Part shown: positions 23,154 through 35,752 of the stretch, in pieces
How positions within the stretch are numbered: position 1 is the stretch's first letter
Layout: the number at the start of each line of letters is the position of its first letter
Assembly (NCBI GenBank): GCA_022113835.1
Contig: JAILWY010000009.1
Location: forward strand, 8,780,001 to 8,844,000
Direction: 5' to 3'
DNA: 64,000 nt
DNA from: Atopsyche davidsoni
Lineage: Eukaryota > Arthropoda > Insecta > Trichoptera > Hydrobiosidae
Position numbers and translations under genes: made by a program
The notes under the pieces: generated by a model
Seen by the model: the letters and a program-made list of their open reading frames with translations, nothing else
Told to the model about the DNA's origin: nothing
Databases searched by the model: none

Positions 23154-25430
23154 GCAAATGTATTCACGCGGCGGTGAGTCGCACCGCGAGCCTCCGAGTC
23201 AAACGCCAAGACCCGAGGAAACTCCCCCGCGGCCCGCCCCATTCGCATTGTAATGCGTCTCTTTACTATTCAAATGCGCCCGGCGAGCCCGGGGTGGCGC
23301 GTCGCGGTCGAGCCGATTCATTTTTGGGCTATAATAAGAAATGTCAGGTCACCGCAGTACATTACGCGAGGTACGAAACGAGATGAGAGATAAAGGTATA
23401 TCGCCGCTCGGAGTGTCGCATCGCGCCGAGCCGCACAGGGGAGATAAAAATCAGACATAAATCCAAAAACGACCGTAGAAGAAAGGAAATAAAAACTAAG
23501 AGCGAGCAAAAACCGACACAAATCATAAAAACAAACGTTAAATATAGGAGAGCGGGACAGGAGACATGTAGGAAGAAATAATACGGGGCAGTTCCCGGGG
23601 TGAGTTATCGCGGGGTGGGGAGCGACGCGGGGGATGTTTACAGATGGCCCGAGCGAGGCGGTGACGGTTATTCGAAATAACTATTTCAGGAAGGTTTATA
23701 GCCATAGATATTTTTATCATCCCGAGGTCGGAAGTAAAACCGTGATGTCCGACATTATAATCAAAACGAACGGTAGCCCACTTCGGCTATCTCCTCGCGT
23801 CTCCCGAGTGTGGGACTGTCGGGCCATCGCAATATCCGCCACTTGCAATGCAGCGATAGCGATAGGAAACGACACAAAAGCGGACGGATATAAATAATAC
23901 AACGGAGATGGCGGTATTTTTATTTATATCTGCTAGTTCATTTTAATCAATACGATTGACGGCATCCGTTTTCCGCGAGATTTCCAGCGCTGTGTTTTCA
24001 GATTCAGCGAATAAAGTTATGGATTTCCTTCTGTCGGCCGGAGGGGTCCGCGTTTTATACGCATCCCGGGCAATAAAACGACAAGGACAAAAAGTGGCCG
24101 GGCGAGTTCAGTACGGAATGACGTCCATCCCGGCGACAAGACGAGTGGCTATTTTTTGCTCCCGCACTGACGAGGACTCTCCGGTCGGGTCCGGCGAGTC
24201 GCTTGCCTCCTTATGTTAAACGGAAGTTTTTGCGGATATGATGAAGATCGAAGCTGGGTTTTATTGTCGCATTATGCGAGTTGTAAATATTCTCGCGAGT
24301 GATCGATCACCGAACCGTGAACTCAAGCGAAAACGATTTTAGAAAGGTATATTTTTACGATCACTGCATTATTATGCAGACGTGTGAAAGGAGTGTTGTC
24401 ATAAGAAATGTGCTTGTTTGTACCAACAGACGTTATGATCTTTAGCGTGGATAACGAGAAGTGCCCGGCGGTCCACGCGGGGCGGCCTGAGGTGCGCGAG
24501 CCGCGGGTCGGCGCCAACTATTGCCCTCGTGTTAACTCCTCGGATATATTAGAAACTGCCTGCGAGACTATTAAAACTCTGCCTCTGGAATTCAAGTTTT
24601 CCACTTCCGAGAAGTTCCGCCAGAAGAGAACTTTAGCAGCAACAATTAAAAATAATGTAATAATCCAAATCTGGGTGGGAATTAAAATCCGCCGAGAATT
24701 TTCAAAACTAAAGTCGACATCTCATTAGAGGGTGCGGAGGGTGTGGAGGGTGCGCTCGCCCGGAGTGACGGCGGCTCTCCGGTATCGAGGCGAAGATCGT
24801 AAAAACTTACTGAAACAATTCTCCACCGAACTTTACCGGAGCGCCGTCGGTTTTCATATCGCACTGTGAGCTTCGGAAAGCGAAAGCGGCGAGAGCAGAG
24901 TTATCGCCCGCCTTCTGGTACGTAACGATTGTGATTAATTCGACGAGTAAATCTAATGCGATTAATTTGACGCGATACAAAAGTGTTCGCCACCAATTCG
25001 GTCCGAACGGTCCGAACAATTCGGTCGATCGGCTTTCCGAGTCACTGACACGTAATTCCATAATTCTACAGAAAGCGGACTATGCAGTTCGTCGGAAATT
25101 TAGAAATAAATAATGAGGGAACGGAAGCCATTACACATCGTGACGCATCCCGTATCGTTATTTCCCCTACTGCACGCCGGCATTGTTTATTTTAAATTAA
25201 ACATAAAGAACTTTCCTCTGACTTTGACTAATTAATTCACCGGCCGTTTCGGAGCATATTTCGTTTCTGCCAGGGAGTGACGGGCCGGCACGTTTCGGTC
25301 GATATTGACGTTTGAGTCACTTAGCTTCGCAGAAAAAACTCCCTGTCCAGCAAACAAGGCGAGGACCGGTCCCCGCGACGACCTGCGCGGCTTAATTAAA
25401 TGATCGAGCAATTCGATGCAATAAACTTTT

Positions 25431-28400
25431 ATTGATTTTTGAGTCGCAAATTATTAACGTCAGTATATTATAATACATGAGTTGTCAGGTTATTGAAAGT
25501 AGTTTATATTCGGCTGTAGCTGAATTTCGAGTTTGATAGTTTCTGGTTTAATAGGAAATAGCAAATAATAAATCTATCATATAAAAGAAAGTTTACAAGG
25601 AGCAAAATGATTTATTTTTCAGTATGCTTGTTGATTGAAGTTATTTAAAAAAACTTAGAGGTTTTCATTTTTTTGAAGGATTTCTTTAGTTCGTCTATAT
25701 GAAAAATAATTAAACAGTGTATATTGTGGTGCCACACAATACCTTTACAGCAAGTAAAAATAGAAGCTTAAAGAAATTATTATTTTTAGTTTATATTATA
25801 ATGTTGGTACGTAGCTCTGCAATCAAAATAATTTATATCGCGGGTCGGTCAATGAACGCCAAGTAATCGTTCATGAATACAATTTAGATTTTGTAGGTAG
25901 GCTCCTACACACCTTTGCAGAGATTACATAAATCAGCATAAATGGAATGAGAGGGAGTATAGAATAGTGAGAGGGAAATTATTTCAGTCCCATTTCACTA
26001 TTAATTTTAAGTAGACTACTCTGTGAATGGAAAAAGAGAGGGCAAGAATAGAATTCGGGATGATTTATGCGTGTGAAATTTGCGTATTTACATTGAAATT
26101 ATTTTTCAATTGAGGCGAAAATGCGCGAAGTCTACCGCCCGTCTAATGAAAAAAAGAGATCAATTACTACATTACGCATATTCGAGTTTTGACGCGCGGA
26201 GTAATAATTATCAGGCATTACGGATTACAGGCGTGCTTTAGATTTGTGAACATGCAAATAACAATGCGCCCACAGACTATATTTATACGCACGGCTTAAA
26301 TTAAGACGCCAATGCAAGGTTGGAACATTCGACCCTTATAATCAGTCGTGATAAGAGGACTGGGTGTAATTTTTACTTTATTCCCATTTTATGTTTTCGA
26401 GTAATCCATGAGCTTTGAAACACCGTATAATGTATAATTAAGTGAAATCAATACAACTACACGAGGGATTAGCCGAGGATTTGCATGCATGCTGTCCTAT
26501 GATATTCGCATTAGCGGGGACTAACAATCCCTCTATGATAATTACAACGTGTGATAATTAACACGGTGGTACGTGACAGGCCGGTGTAAATGCTGATTTA
26601 TTCTCGTGTCCACGTACCGGGCGGGTACGTACCGGGGTGGAATGCGGCGCAGCGTCTCCGCCGGATTCACACGGGGATTAGTGTAATGTGGATTTAAGAT
26701 GGCCGTGGATGTCATTTGAATAGAAAAGAGTCTCCGGAGCATAGAATGCATTTTGTAATAACCAGTTTCTATAATAGTGACAACCTAACTTTTTACAGTG
26801 GAACGAAAAGATTTTTTAGATAAAATATATACAAATTATGAATTAATTCTTCCAAGGTTTAAATAGATGTGAAATAAGTCAAATATTATTATTTATAGTA
26901 GATTTTTGGTGATTTATCTAAAAAAAATAAAGCAAATATAGGGGACGTATCAATCCGGACATAGCTGTAATTGAATAAAAATCTTTCTTGGTGTTTGTTT
27001 ACCTGCCTCTTCCCTTCTTACTTACACTGAGTAGTATAAAACAATTTTAGACTCGTCGTTGTAAGTTGTGTGACCTAAAATGTCTCCCATTCAGCTATAT
27101 TAGTTTTTGTATGTTGAACTTTATATTAATATAATTACATCCACAGGTATATAACAATTAGTGACTTCTATTGGTGGCTTGTCTCATTATTTATTTTGGC
27201 TATTTTTTAAATTACTGTTATGGAAATGATTACTGCAATTTTATTCCTTTATTTAAGCGCACATATTAAGTAATAAAATAAATAAATATGTGTATGCAAT
27301 GATAGTTTAATAAGATTTGAGAGAAAATGTAATTTATTTTCAAGGTGATCATCTAATGTACCCATTTATCTATCATAAAATAAGTAAAGAAATTCCCTTT
27401 CTTGGAACTTATAATTTATTACATGTCTAAAAGCGCAATAAGAGATTTTTCTTAGATATGCGGTCTATTAACATCATGGTAAGGTGAAGGTACTGAGTAG
27501 TGGTTTTTCTCAGAAGCCGAGTGATTTGAAAACCCACTTCGAATGGCCCTCGAGTGATAAAACGGGTTACCGAATATTAAAATAACAACCGACTTATTGT
27601 TATCGAATCTTGCGGTTAGAAAAGTGTTAGCTTAGGTTTACAATATTCTCTTTTGAGAATTTATTACCGCCGTAAATGTACAATGAAATCTAACCGAAAA
27701 CTCCGATAGGCCTTTTTCGCCCGGCTCTGATTAATTGTTGCGGCAGGGTTCCGGGAAATAGTTTTAATAAGATCTTTTAATCTAAAGTTGCTCTGACCGC
27801 AGAGGTAAATTGAGATTATGGCCCTGATCAGGAGTGGATTTAACGTCTCGGTGAGTTCTTAAATATCTGCTGTTACTAACTGCAGGAAGTCATTAACGAC
27901 GGATGCGTCACGAACCGGTCTCCCTGACCGCTGCAGAGCACACGCCGCCGCAGTCCGAATCGTATCTGCGAATGTCAGATGTTAGCAGCCGCTAATGGGT
28001 CAATCTGGTAGTTATTGGTACTTCAACAGAATCGATGTAATTTATTGGTCACGCGCTTGTCATCGCTTAACGCCAGTACTCAGTATGCTGCAGCGTGCAC
28101 CGCGGTGCATCGATTGTAGATCTCTTTCTTTTTTTATTTTAGCGTTAGATAACACGCAACGTTGCAAATAATCTGTAATTTTTTTTAGATATTAAGATCT
28201 TATATAAGCTGTGAAAGATTTAAAGCTATACGATAGACGTTCTCGCCGTATCGATTATGCAAATTCAATATTGTAAATGTAACACTTCAATGAAATAACA
28301 GGATTAACGCTGAATAAATAAAAAAAACGACTATTTATTTAACCGAACTGAAATAAGCGTGAGTTCAATCAAATCAAAGACTAACAAAATAATTTATCAC

Positions 28401-28560
28401 GCTTTTCTTAGAATTCCCAGTTCGAGTCATAATGCATCTAAGCTCCGATACTATTCCCTTTAATGACGCCTTTATAGTATTGCTGGAGGTTTCCAGAAGA
28501 CCGTGGTGTTTTGATCCACCGGATATCCAATAAAAAGTGAGGAGAGCTGAATCTGTTTCG
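25431..28560. other. AT-rich DNA with scattered islands
   Basis: Islands lie at about 26100-26330, 26480-26760, 27480-27580 and 27680-28110. At 27514 a good plus-strand acceptor (GTGGTTTTTCTCAG) precedes a 23-codon frame, but no donor follows. A perfect 14-bp palindrome, TGCACCGCGGTGCA, lies at 28096-28109. No gene is recognised. Confidence 0.5.
28096..28109. promoter_or_regulatory. Perfect 14-bp GC-rich palindrome
   Basis: TGCACCGCGGTGCA is its own reverse complement and stands in a moderately GC-rich island. It could be a dimeric transcription-factor site; I cannot name the factor. Confidence 0.35.
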
Positions 28561-30942
28561 TGACTGGCGATGGGCTCGTGACGGTGGCTGCGGCGCTGCG
28601 GCCTCATTGTGTGAGGTTCTCGGAAACCAGACGACGCGAGATGACTGGACCGAAGTTCAAGGCTACAGGAAAATAGAAACCTGCTCGCCCTGGCGCAAGG
28701 AGGTGGGGTGATTCAAACGAGAAACGTACGCTTTTCAGAAGTCCTTTCATTAAATACGTGGGTTTTTTCGATTCGGCTTAGTTTTGTCATTATTTCGGGT
28801 GGTCCAGCCATAATCCTAATTAATGAGATTTTTTTAGCCGAATTGATTAAGCCGATTCATAAATTTATTTGACATGTCGGTCTATATGTTATAGTATAAG
28901 AATGACTTTGTTTTATTCTCTCTAAAGTTATGCGGACACAATGTAATAAATTAACCATGTATCACATTGTTTAGCGTTGCGAATTTATGTTAAAATAATA
29001 ATAGCAGTGATGTAAGGGTGCATGTCTGTTGGGTTTTAAGTCATGCACACGGCGATGTGGAGGGTTGAAATTGCCATGTCCATCACGCAATCCTCACCCA
29101 CCCTTATGATTCACGGTAACGGGAATAACAGCTCATAATATTTGACGTGTTTTTAATTATATTTTACGAACTAGTGAGCAACAATTTAATTTAAAACTAA
29201 TTATTTCAAGCAAGGCGCCGAGTAGACGTACACTTTAAATTTAAAGTTGGAGGTTTCTTCGGCTAAAACAAACAAATAAATTATTGTTATTCTTAAGACT
29301 TCAGGGCGCTTACGTTTTGAAGCCGAGGGAGAATAATCCTGTTAACAAATACGAACACGTCGACCTCCTTAGTGCTGTGGGTAGTCTTCTGCTATACGAG
29401 CTTATGAAATATTAAATAATTAAACACACAAAATAAAAACTATCATGTCATGAATCATGATTAACACTGTAGCCATTCCCAACTCAGCATGTTGTTGATT
29501 ACGGTGATACGAACGGAGACATATTTACGTTTGTAGATATAGTATATATTTATTTCTGTATTTACATTTCATCAACTAAACTAAAGAATGAGTCCCAGCG
29601 TACCTAATAAATTTCAGGACTCGTACCATCGCGCACCGGCCGTACTATAGCTCGGCTAAGTACATCGCAACATGATACGTATAGTGATAAAAGAGAGCAT
29701 AGAATTCGAATGACCGAAATGAAACAATGAACATTTTTGTACACATTTTGTAAAAGTAAGACCCGACTTTTTGAAACAGCTTTGTCTTTTACGTAAGTCA
29801 GATTTTTTGTGCGTTCCGTTATTTTTTCGGACAGCCTTGTTGTGACTCCAAGAAGAGGCAAAAACACAAGAGGCGAGCACTCAAAGGGAAGGTTCGGGGT
29901 CGGGAATGCGAACACCGTCCATTATCTCTAATGACAAAGGTAAACAACATGTCAATCCCGAGTGAAAATCTGCCATAAATCTCCAGCTAGGAAACAAAGA
30001 GGCCAGCTTTTATTGGCACCGAGTCTCCTGCCTTATGCAGGGTCACGTTCCATTTATGGAGTCGTCCTGAGGGGCAGCGCTATTAGCCTCGAGGAGTAAT
30101 GTTTGTACTGGCGCGTATCACCATCGATGATGTGATGGCAGCGTATTTCACATCGACCCGAAACCCCAATACATAATCGATATATGAAGAAAGTTCTGTG
30201 ACAAACGCGTATAAATACATTTGGAATGAACTATAATTTTTCAGAAAGAAAAACACGAAACAGAATCGTTTGCATTGTACAGTCAAGAAAAAACATTATA
30301 ATTTATTCAATTTGAATAATTAAGAGTCGTAGTTTCTAGTATTCTCGCCGTGTACGGCGAATCACTTCATTTACACAAGCGTTTCGCGCAAGATTACCTG
30401 ACTATTATACTGACTGAAGTTTGTATGGGAGTCGTGTGACGGGTGCGAAACCCGTGACTCGGATAGCCGGCCATTATATGAAAAGTATTTTTACGGCCTC
30501 TGCCAAGTTGGCAAATAATGATTTGAATCGGTCGAAGGAATTTGAAGAAATTCGAAGTTACAACAGCGAGATAATATCGAATGTGAGAATAATGACGGCA
30601 AGATTCCACGAGGTGGGTTTCATTGATAGAATAAATTAGTCATCGGAACACAACAGTGAGAATAATACGTCATTAATTCCAAAGACAATGCATTGAGATT
30701 ATTTAGAACAGTATTAGCTTTGATTTATTAGTGTTGTTTGTGGCGGTTCATGACGCTCAGTATTCAATTATCCTCTGATAGAAAACAAGTAGGACAATGT
30801 TATAAAATTATATCACCGTTTGTTTATAAAACGAGCACGCTCGGTTCAAGTATGTCGACTCGCAGTGCGCGCCTATGCAGTTTTACTCCATGCAGGTATC
30901 TCGGTAGGCCTCAAAAGGTAGGAGTCATCTCCGCGAACTCAC
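28561..30942. other. Alternating AT-rich DNA and islands
   Basis: GC-richer patches occur at about 28560-28730, 29030-29120, 29620-29930, 30000-30170 and 30420-30480. Open frames of 60-103 codons overlap on both strands without domains. No RNA gene or transposon is recognised. Confidence 0.5.
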
Positions 30943-31066
30943 GTTCAGCTATGCCATCCGGCCGCTGGCGGAATTGAATTACAGCCATTATATCTCAGAT
31001 AATGGCATCGGGCGTGAAATTCCAAATTGATTCCAGCAGCGTCCATGATGCGAATGCAGAGACTGG
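30943..31066 (-). other. Candidate internal noncoding or poison exon, 124 nt
   Basis: The minus-strand acceptor is exceptionally strong. A branch-like GATTAAC about 20 nt upstream is followed by CCACCTTCCTTCCTCCTCAG. The next good donor is GAAC followed by GTGAGT at 30942, giving a typical internal exon length of 124 nt. All three frames contain stops; the longest reads IMDAAGINLEFHARCHYL before terminating. If spliced in, it would act as an untranslated, lncRNA or nonsense-decay (poison) exon. It lies between the candidate exon at 32.1 kb and the ratchet at 23.1 kb, in the same orientation. Confidence 0.38.
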
Positions 31067-32137
31067 CTGAGGAGGAAGGAAGGTGGGTTAATCAGGTCAT
31101 CTTCGGGGAGGCCGGCAACTGTAAAGGTTCTTCACTAGCGTATGGGAAAGCCGAGAAGAACAATCGATAACCGATTTTGTGGTTCAAGAATACAGGAACA
31201 ATAAAACCGCAAGATATCAGCAGTTTCACACCGGCGCTTCCGTCTCACTTATGTGACTGGGACGATCTCGACTGTAAAATACTCTCCTGTGTCTATTGTT
31301 AAGATCGCTATTTAAAAGAAACGAACGACTTAAAAATAGAGTATGACAGATAGGTTTTTACACACACGTATTTACCACAAAGTGAGAATGTTTGACATGC
31401 TTGTAATGAATAGTACCATTGTTGACGCAATCGTTTTTCATTTACGTGAACAGTGAATATCACACAATATAGATACTAGGGTTCGCAACGAGATTTCAAT
31501 ACGGTGGCAGCTTTGCTCCAAATGATTCAACTTTCTCATATAAGAAATGAAGACAGGAAAAAACTTTGAGTAACGAGTCTCAAGACGGCTCTGTTATGGA
31601 AGTATTAGTCGGTGAGCACGGGCGGCATGGCGCGGCGCCGGACAACACGCTCTCATTAGGACTGCACTGAAGTGGCCACTCGGGGTGGGGGTGGAAGAGG
31701 TACCCTTTACTTCTCACTATGCACTGGTAACAATAACTCCGGCCGGCCGGGGCATGCGCCGGGATAATAATATCGTTTGGGTAATGAGTTGTTTCCGGTG
31801 GGGCACTGTACCGGGAAATGGAGGTTTTACATCCCAGACCTAAGGGACTACCAGCCTTGTGTTCAACGCTCGTGTTATAAGTCAAATTACTCTAATTATA
31901 GTGTATCAATTATCACAAAAAGAGAGATACCTTATGGTAAATCTTCGATAAAATAATCTAGGTTATGATACACGAGTGATGATATCACGATGAAAAATAC
32001 TCATCACGGATATCGGGGAAAAATCGTTTATAAGGAGTACTCTCGTCGGAGGCATCATGAAGAATGAGAGTGGTGTATTAATAGAGTAATAACTAATATG
32101 TCAGAGTGATTCGTGGCACTAGGTAAATGCTACGTAC
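31067..32137. other. Noncoding DNA with one island
   Basis: An island spans about 31600-31870, and a GC-richer patch runs from 31090 to 31150. A 101-codon minus frame (31580-31885) overlaps the first, with no domain and no splice support. Confidence 0.5.
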
Positions 32138-32179
32138 CTATGCGTTATTGTAATAGATATGTGAAGCCATTTCCTGAAT
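32138..32179 (-). other. Candidate 42-nt small exon
   Basis: On the minus strand the tract TTTCTTTGTTTTATTTTGTAG ends at 32180. It is followed by 42 nt and then by GTACGT at 32137, preceded by ATAG. Both splice sites are good, and the length is a multiple of three. One frame is open (reading RKWLHISITITH); the other two hold stops, one exactly at the exon end. It lies about 1.1 kb upstream of the 124-nt candidate exon in the same orientation. Chance pairing of sites this close is possible. Confidence 0.33.
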
Positions 32180-34880
32180 CTACAAAATAAAACAAAGAAA
32201 GTACACGGGAAAGAGATAAGATAACTCTTCCAAATGTCACAAAGATACACTTAGAAACAATGAAGACTTATTCATGTTGGTAATGTAGGCATGTACATTA
32301 GGTTCATACTTGGTAAACAATCAGTGTTTCTTTCTAACTGGTTTGAGGAACATACAGGTCTGGTGTATTACAAGAGTATGAATATCCCCGGATCCCGTAT
32401 TTTATTAATTTAAAACTACACAGGCGAATGTAAAAAAATATTCGATAAGATTTTATCCAAGAAGTTCTAAAGTAGCGCATGACATAAAAAAAATTCTATC
32501 TAAATTAATAACGAATTTGAATTAAAACAGCTCTTTAACAGGAGTCTTTGTGAATCTATTTGATAAGAAACTTACAGAAAAAGTTTTATTCAGTGTCTGT
32601 CGGGTAGACAGGTATCTATGTATTAAAATCTTTAGTTTTACGGTTGGAGACGTGCCAAAAGTGCACACCAGAGTGAGGGAGAAGTAAAGGGCTATGGCCG
32701 TCATGGTCGTTCACCTCTGGCACAGGAACTCCCCGTCGAGATAGTGTGATTAAGATCATACAGAGGAATATAGGCAGACATGTACGAGTTCAGAGAACGC
32801 CCAGTTAATAAGGACGATCGCTCGTAAAGGAAGGTTTTATTCATGCAATTAGTAAAGTCTTAACAAAGCTAATAAGGCGAATTTAATGATAAAATATAAA
32901 GAGGAACTTTGCTTTGTCTATTGTTCTATTCAGAATTGTTTAATTAGGTATCTACTTAATAAACTTATTCTCGCAATAATTTAAAATAGATCACCAAAAC
33001 AATGATATACTAACACAAACATGTTAATGATTTTTTCACACTTTCACAGAAAAAAATGTGTGAGCTAATTAATTTTTAACAATATGTATAACCACGTCAA
33101 TCTATTTTTTAGCTTTAATTTAATGATAATTAATCGAAACAATAAGATATTAAAAAAAATATATCCACTACTTACACGAATGTGATTGATACGACACATT
33201 CAAAATATCGAAATTAAATATGAAATTGTTAAAAAGTAAAAGTCAGTATCACACATCAAAAATATTCTACGTAGTATAATGGGAATCTGATAGTGTCGTC
33301 AAATATTTGACAGGCCACAAACGTCGATACAATATCGTCATATTTCATAAAATATTACAAATATAAAGTCATATTGCTTTCACGTCATACGTCTTTATTG
33401 CGGCAATGTTCAATTACACGGTAAAAACATCAGTATTTCTTAAATATGACTTACGTATAATAACCCACAGAGCCTAATTTGCCTTCCCGGCGACAGTGGC
33501 AATAAGATAACCGCTATTGTGATTGGACGCAGTGCAATGCATCGCGTGCAACCGCGAGTGATAATTTACCCTTTTTACATTAAAAAAAAGCGTCGTTACA
33601 TTCGTTCAAAATTACTCGAAACGTGATAAAGTAAATTATACACCGGAATGAAAATATTGTAGATTTCGTCTTTGGTTTTTACTGTGGCGCGATGAGTGCC
33701 TGCCGTGTTTGCGAGAAACTTTTGCAGCTCATAAGGCGCGGAGGTATGGAAGTCGGTTAGATCTGGCGAAATCTGAACTGACGGCGGATCCGCGCTGGAG
33801 ACGTTCTGGTCTGTACTAAGTATGACATTTGACGGTAACTTTATGGCGTCTGGGACAATGAACACTTTTTGTTTTATACCGAGTTTATTTCTGTGCTCAG
33901 AGACGGAAAAGTGGTGGCAAAACTCGCACAGAGAGGGGCGAAATTTCTTTTAAGAATATTGTTGTGATGTTCTGGAAAAACAACGAACGAGTTTCATGAA
34001 TAAAATACCACATAAAAACGTCTCTAAGAATTTATTTGCGCTTTGATTTAAATTTATACGATTTGTCGCCATGAAACAATTTTTATGTTTTATCAACAAA
34101 AGGCTATCGTCAATGTATGAGCCGAAGATTATTTGATCGTCTCTCAAAGGGAAATGAAAAGATCCTAGATAAATTATAATTACCCGCAGGAGATCAACGA
34201 AAATACGGCCCCTCAAACGAGGCTTTCCGAGAATCACCGGAATTATGAATTATCGACGAAAACGACAAGAGAAGAACGGATATGATAATAATTAAGTACA
34301 AACATAGCAAATAAATATACGCCGGAAGTATTTATATGCAGTTTCTGTAAAGGAATAAGTCGCCTCATGGGCGTATGGTATGTTAAATTATGGTAAAAAG
34401 GTAAAGCGTTCCGGGCACAGGCCGAAGGGGCTGCGGTGCCCCGAGCCGCGACTCACCCCCCCTCCCAGACTTCCTGGACCTTATCTGGTTCCGCTGGCTG
34501 AACGATATTTTAAAGACCCTCCAAGGCGGCCACGTAAACGGTGAGTGACTCCAAATAAAAGGTTGTTTTTTATACAGGTACATTATCAAATTAAAAAAAA
34601 ATCCATTTAAATTTGAAGTACTTTCCGTAATGAACGTGAATAAAAACTCATTAGCAAAAGTGTATTTCTGAATTCTAGTGGCCACAGCAAAAGTTAGAAC
34701 GAGTAAAATGACACGGAATTAAAATTCGCCAATAGAGTACAGAGAACTTTATTTTTCTGCTTAATGTTCGCGGGGAACTTCGCCAAAGAGTAAATTGAGA
34801 CAAATTACGGCTGGAGGAGAAGTGTATTAGAAAGATGAAATAATGAAGTCCGGAAGCTAGCCAGATGCTGCGGCGGCTCT
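32180..34880. other. AT-rich DNA with small islands
   Basis: GC-richer patches occur at about 33480-33560, 33660-33810 and 34380-34560. Inside the last, a plus-strand ACG/GTGAGTG donor near 34531 and an acceptor-like TTGTTTTTTATACAG/GTACAT near 34580 lie close together. No gene is supported. Confidence 0.5.
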
Positions 34881-35602
34881 CGCTTGCACTCGACAAGCGC
34901 ACGCTGCACGTATAGCCCGGAGGAAGTGCAGGCGACTTGTTCGAGGAACGAAATAATCGTACGACAGACGGCGCGCCTTCGGGCTAATGCATTACGGGCC
35001 CAGGCTACTTATAAATCGGTACCAGCCCCTACTCGAGAAAGTCAAAAGTATACTTTTAACTTTGTGCACCGTCACCCATTGTTTCATTTTTTGAAGTGGA
35101 GATGTCGAAGTCATTATTCATTGGACCCATAATGGCATGTACTATATTGTGCAGCGGTTATGACGGGACAAATTGTGTGGTTCTCTTTTCATGAATGAGA
35201 ATTAAAAGCATACTGTAATATAATATGCAAAAATATTCTGTTCAATATCTTTTGAAATTTGCAAGTAACATCGTAAATGTCAGCTAGTCTGTTAGATAAA
35301 AATAGCTACACCCTAATTGAAACCACCATGCTACTTTATTTTACCTTAAATATTTATAAATAGTTTTTTATTTTTAAATGAATACAGATGCGTAGTGTAT
35401 TGGCTGCTAGCACAAGTGCGTGTTATTTAGCGGTACATAAGAGACTCAGAATATAATTATTATAAAAAATTATTAAATTTAAAAATTCTTATATTTTCAT
35501 TAGTTAAATTAACAATAGCTCTAAGGTTATGGTATGTGATATTTAAATAAATACAGATTGACAGAGAAAATCACTTAAAACATTCACACATATAACTAAA
35601 AG
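34881..35602. other. GC-rich island and AT-rich tail
   Basis: An island spans about 34860-35060 with an 82-codon plus frame lacking domains. The rest is AT-rich. Confidence 0.5.
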
Positions 35603-35752
35603 CCCCCTGCACACGTAGCAACAAATCGCAACACCAACTCGCAGCTAGCCAATAGCGTTCTGGGTGTTTTTTATGGATCTGCCTAAAATGTAAGACGCTA
35701 TCGGTTAGCTGCAAGTTGGTGGCGCAATTTTTTGCAACGTGTAGCATGGTAG
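35603..35752. mobile_element. MITE-like imperfect inverted repeat (about 150 bp)
   Basis: Two arms of about 48 bp (35612-35659 and 35693-35740) are inverted copies matching at roughly 40 positions. They share words such as CACCAACT, GCAGCTA and ATAGCGT. A loop of about 33 bp separates them, and pairing continues weakly outward to about 35603 and 35752. The structure is typical of a short non-autonomous DNA transposon that can fold into one long hairpin. No clear target-site duplication is seen, so the superfamily is unknown. A transcribed hairpin RNA is the alternative. Confidence 0.6.

Larger units (their letters stand above)
22905..25430. other. Densest GC-rich island cluster around a ratchet site
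   Basis: Islands lie at about 22980-23330, 23390-23450, 23585-23850, 23950-24240, 24440-24560, 24730-24900 and 25130-25400. They are separated by short AT-rich linkers. Open frames of 60-106 codons occur on both strands over the same bases and none shows a domain. The spacing and lack of repeats fit a cluster of enhancers or conserved noncoding elements; conservation cannot be judged from one sequence. Confidence 0.5.

Noticed and set aside
27001..27030. GCAG/GTAAAC on the minus strand as a third ratchet
   Set aside because: The sequence before the AG is purine-rich (AAGGGAAGAGG), so there is no pyrimidine tract.
27514..27585. Plus-strand acceptor followed by a 23-codon frame (contains KTHFEWPSSDKTGYR)
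   Set aside because: Protein-like but isolated, with no partner exon. Too short to separate from chance.
30380..30420. TCAG/GTAATC on the minus strand as a ratchet
   Set aside because: No pyrimidine tract and a non-consensus donor.
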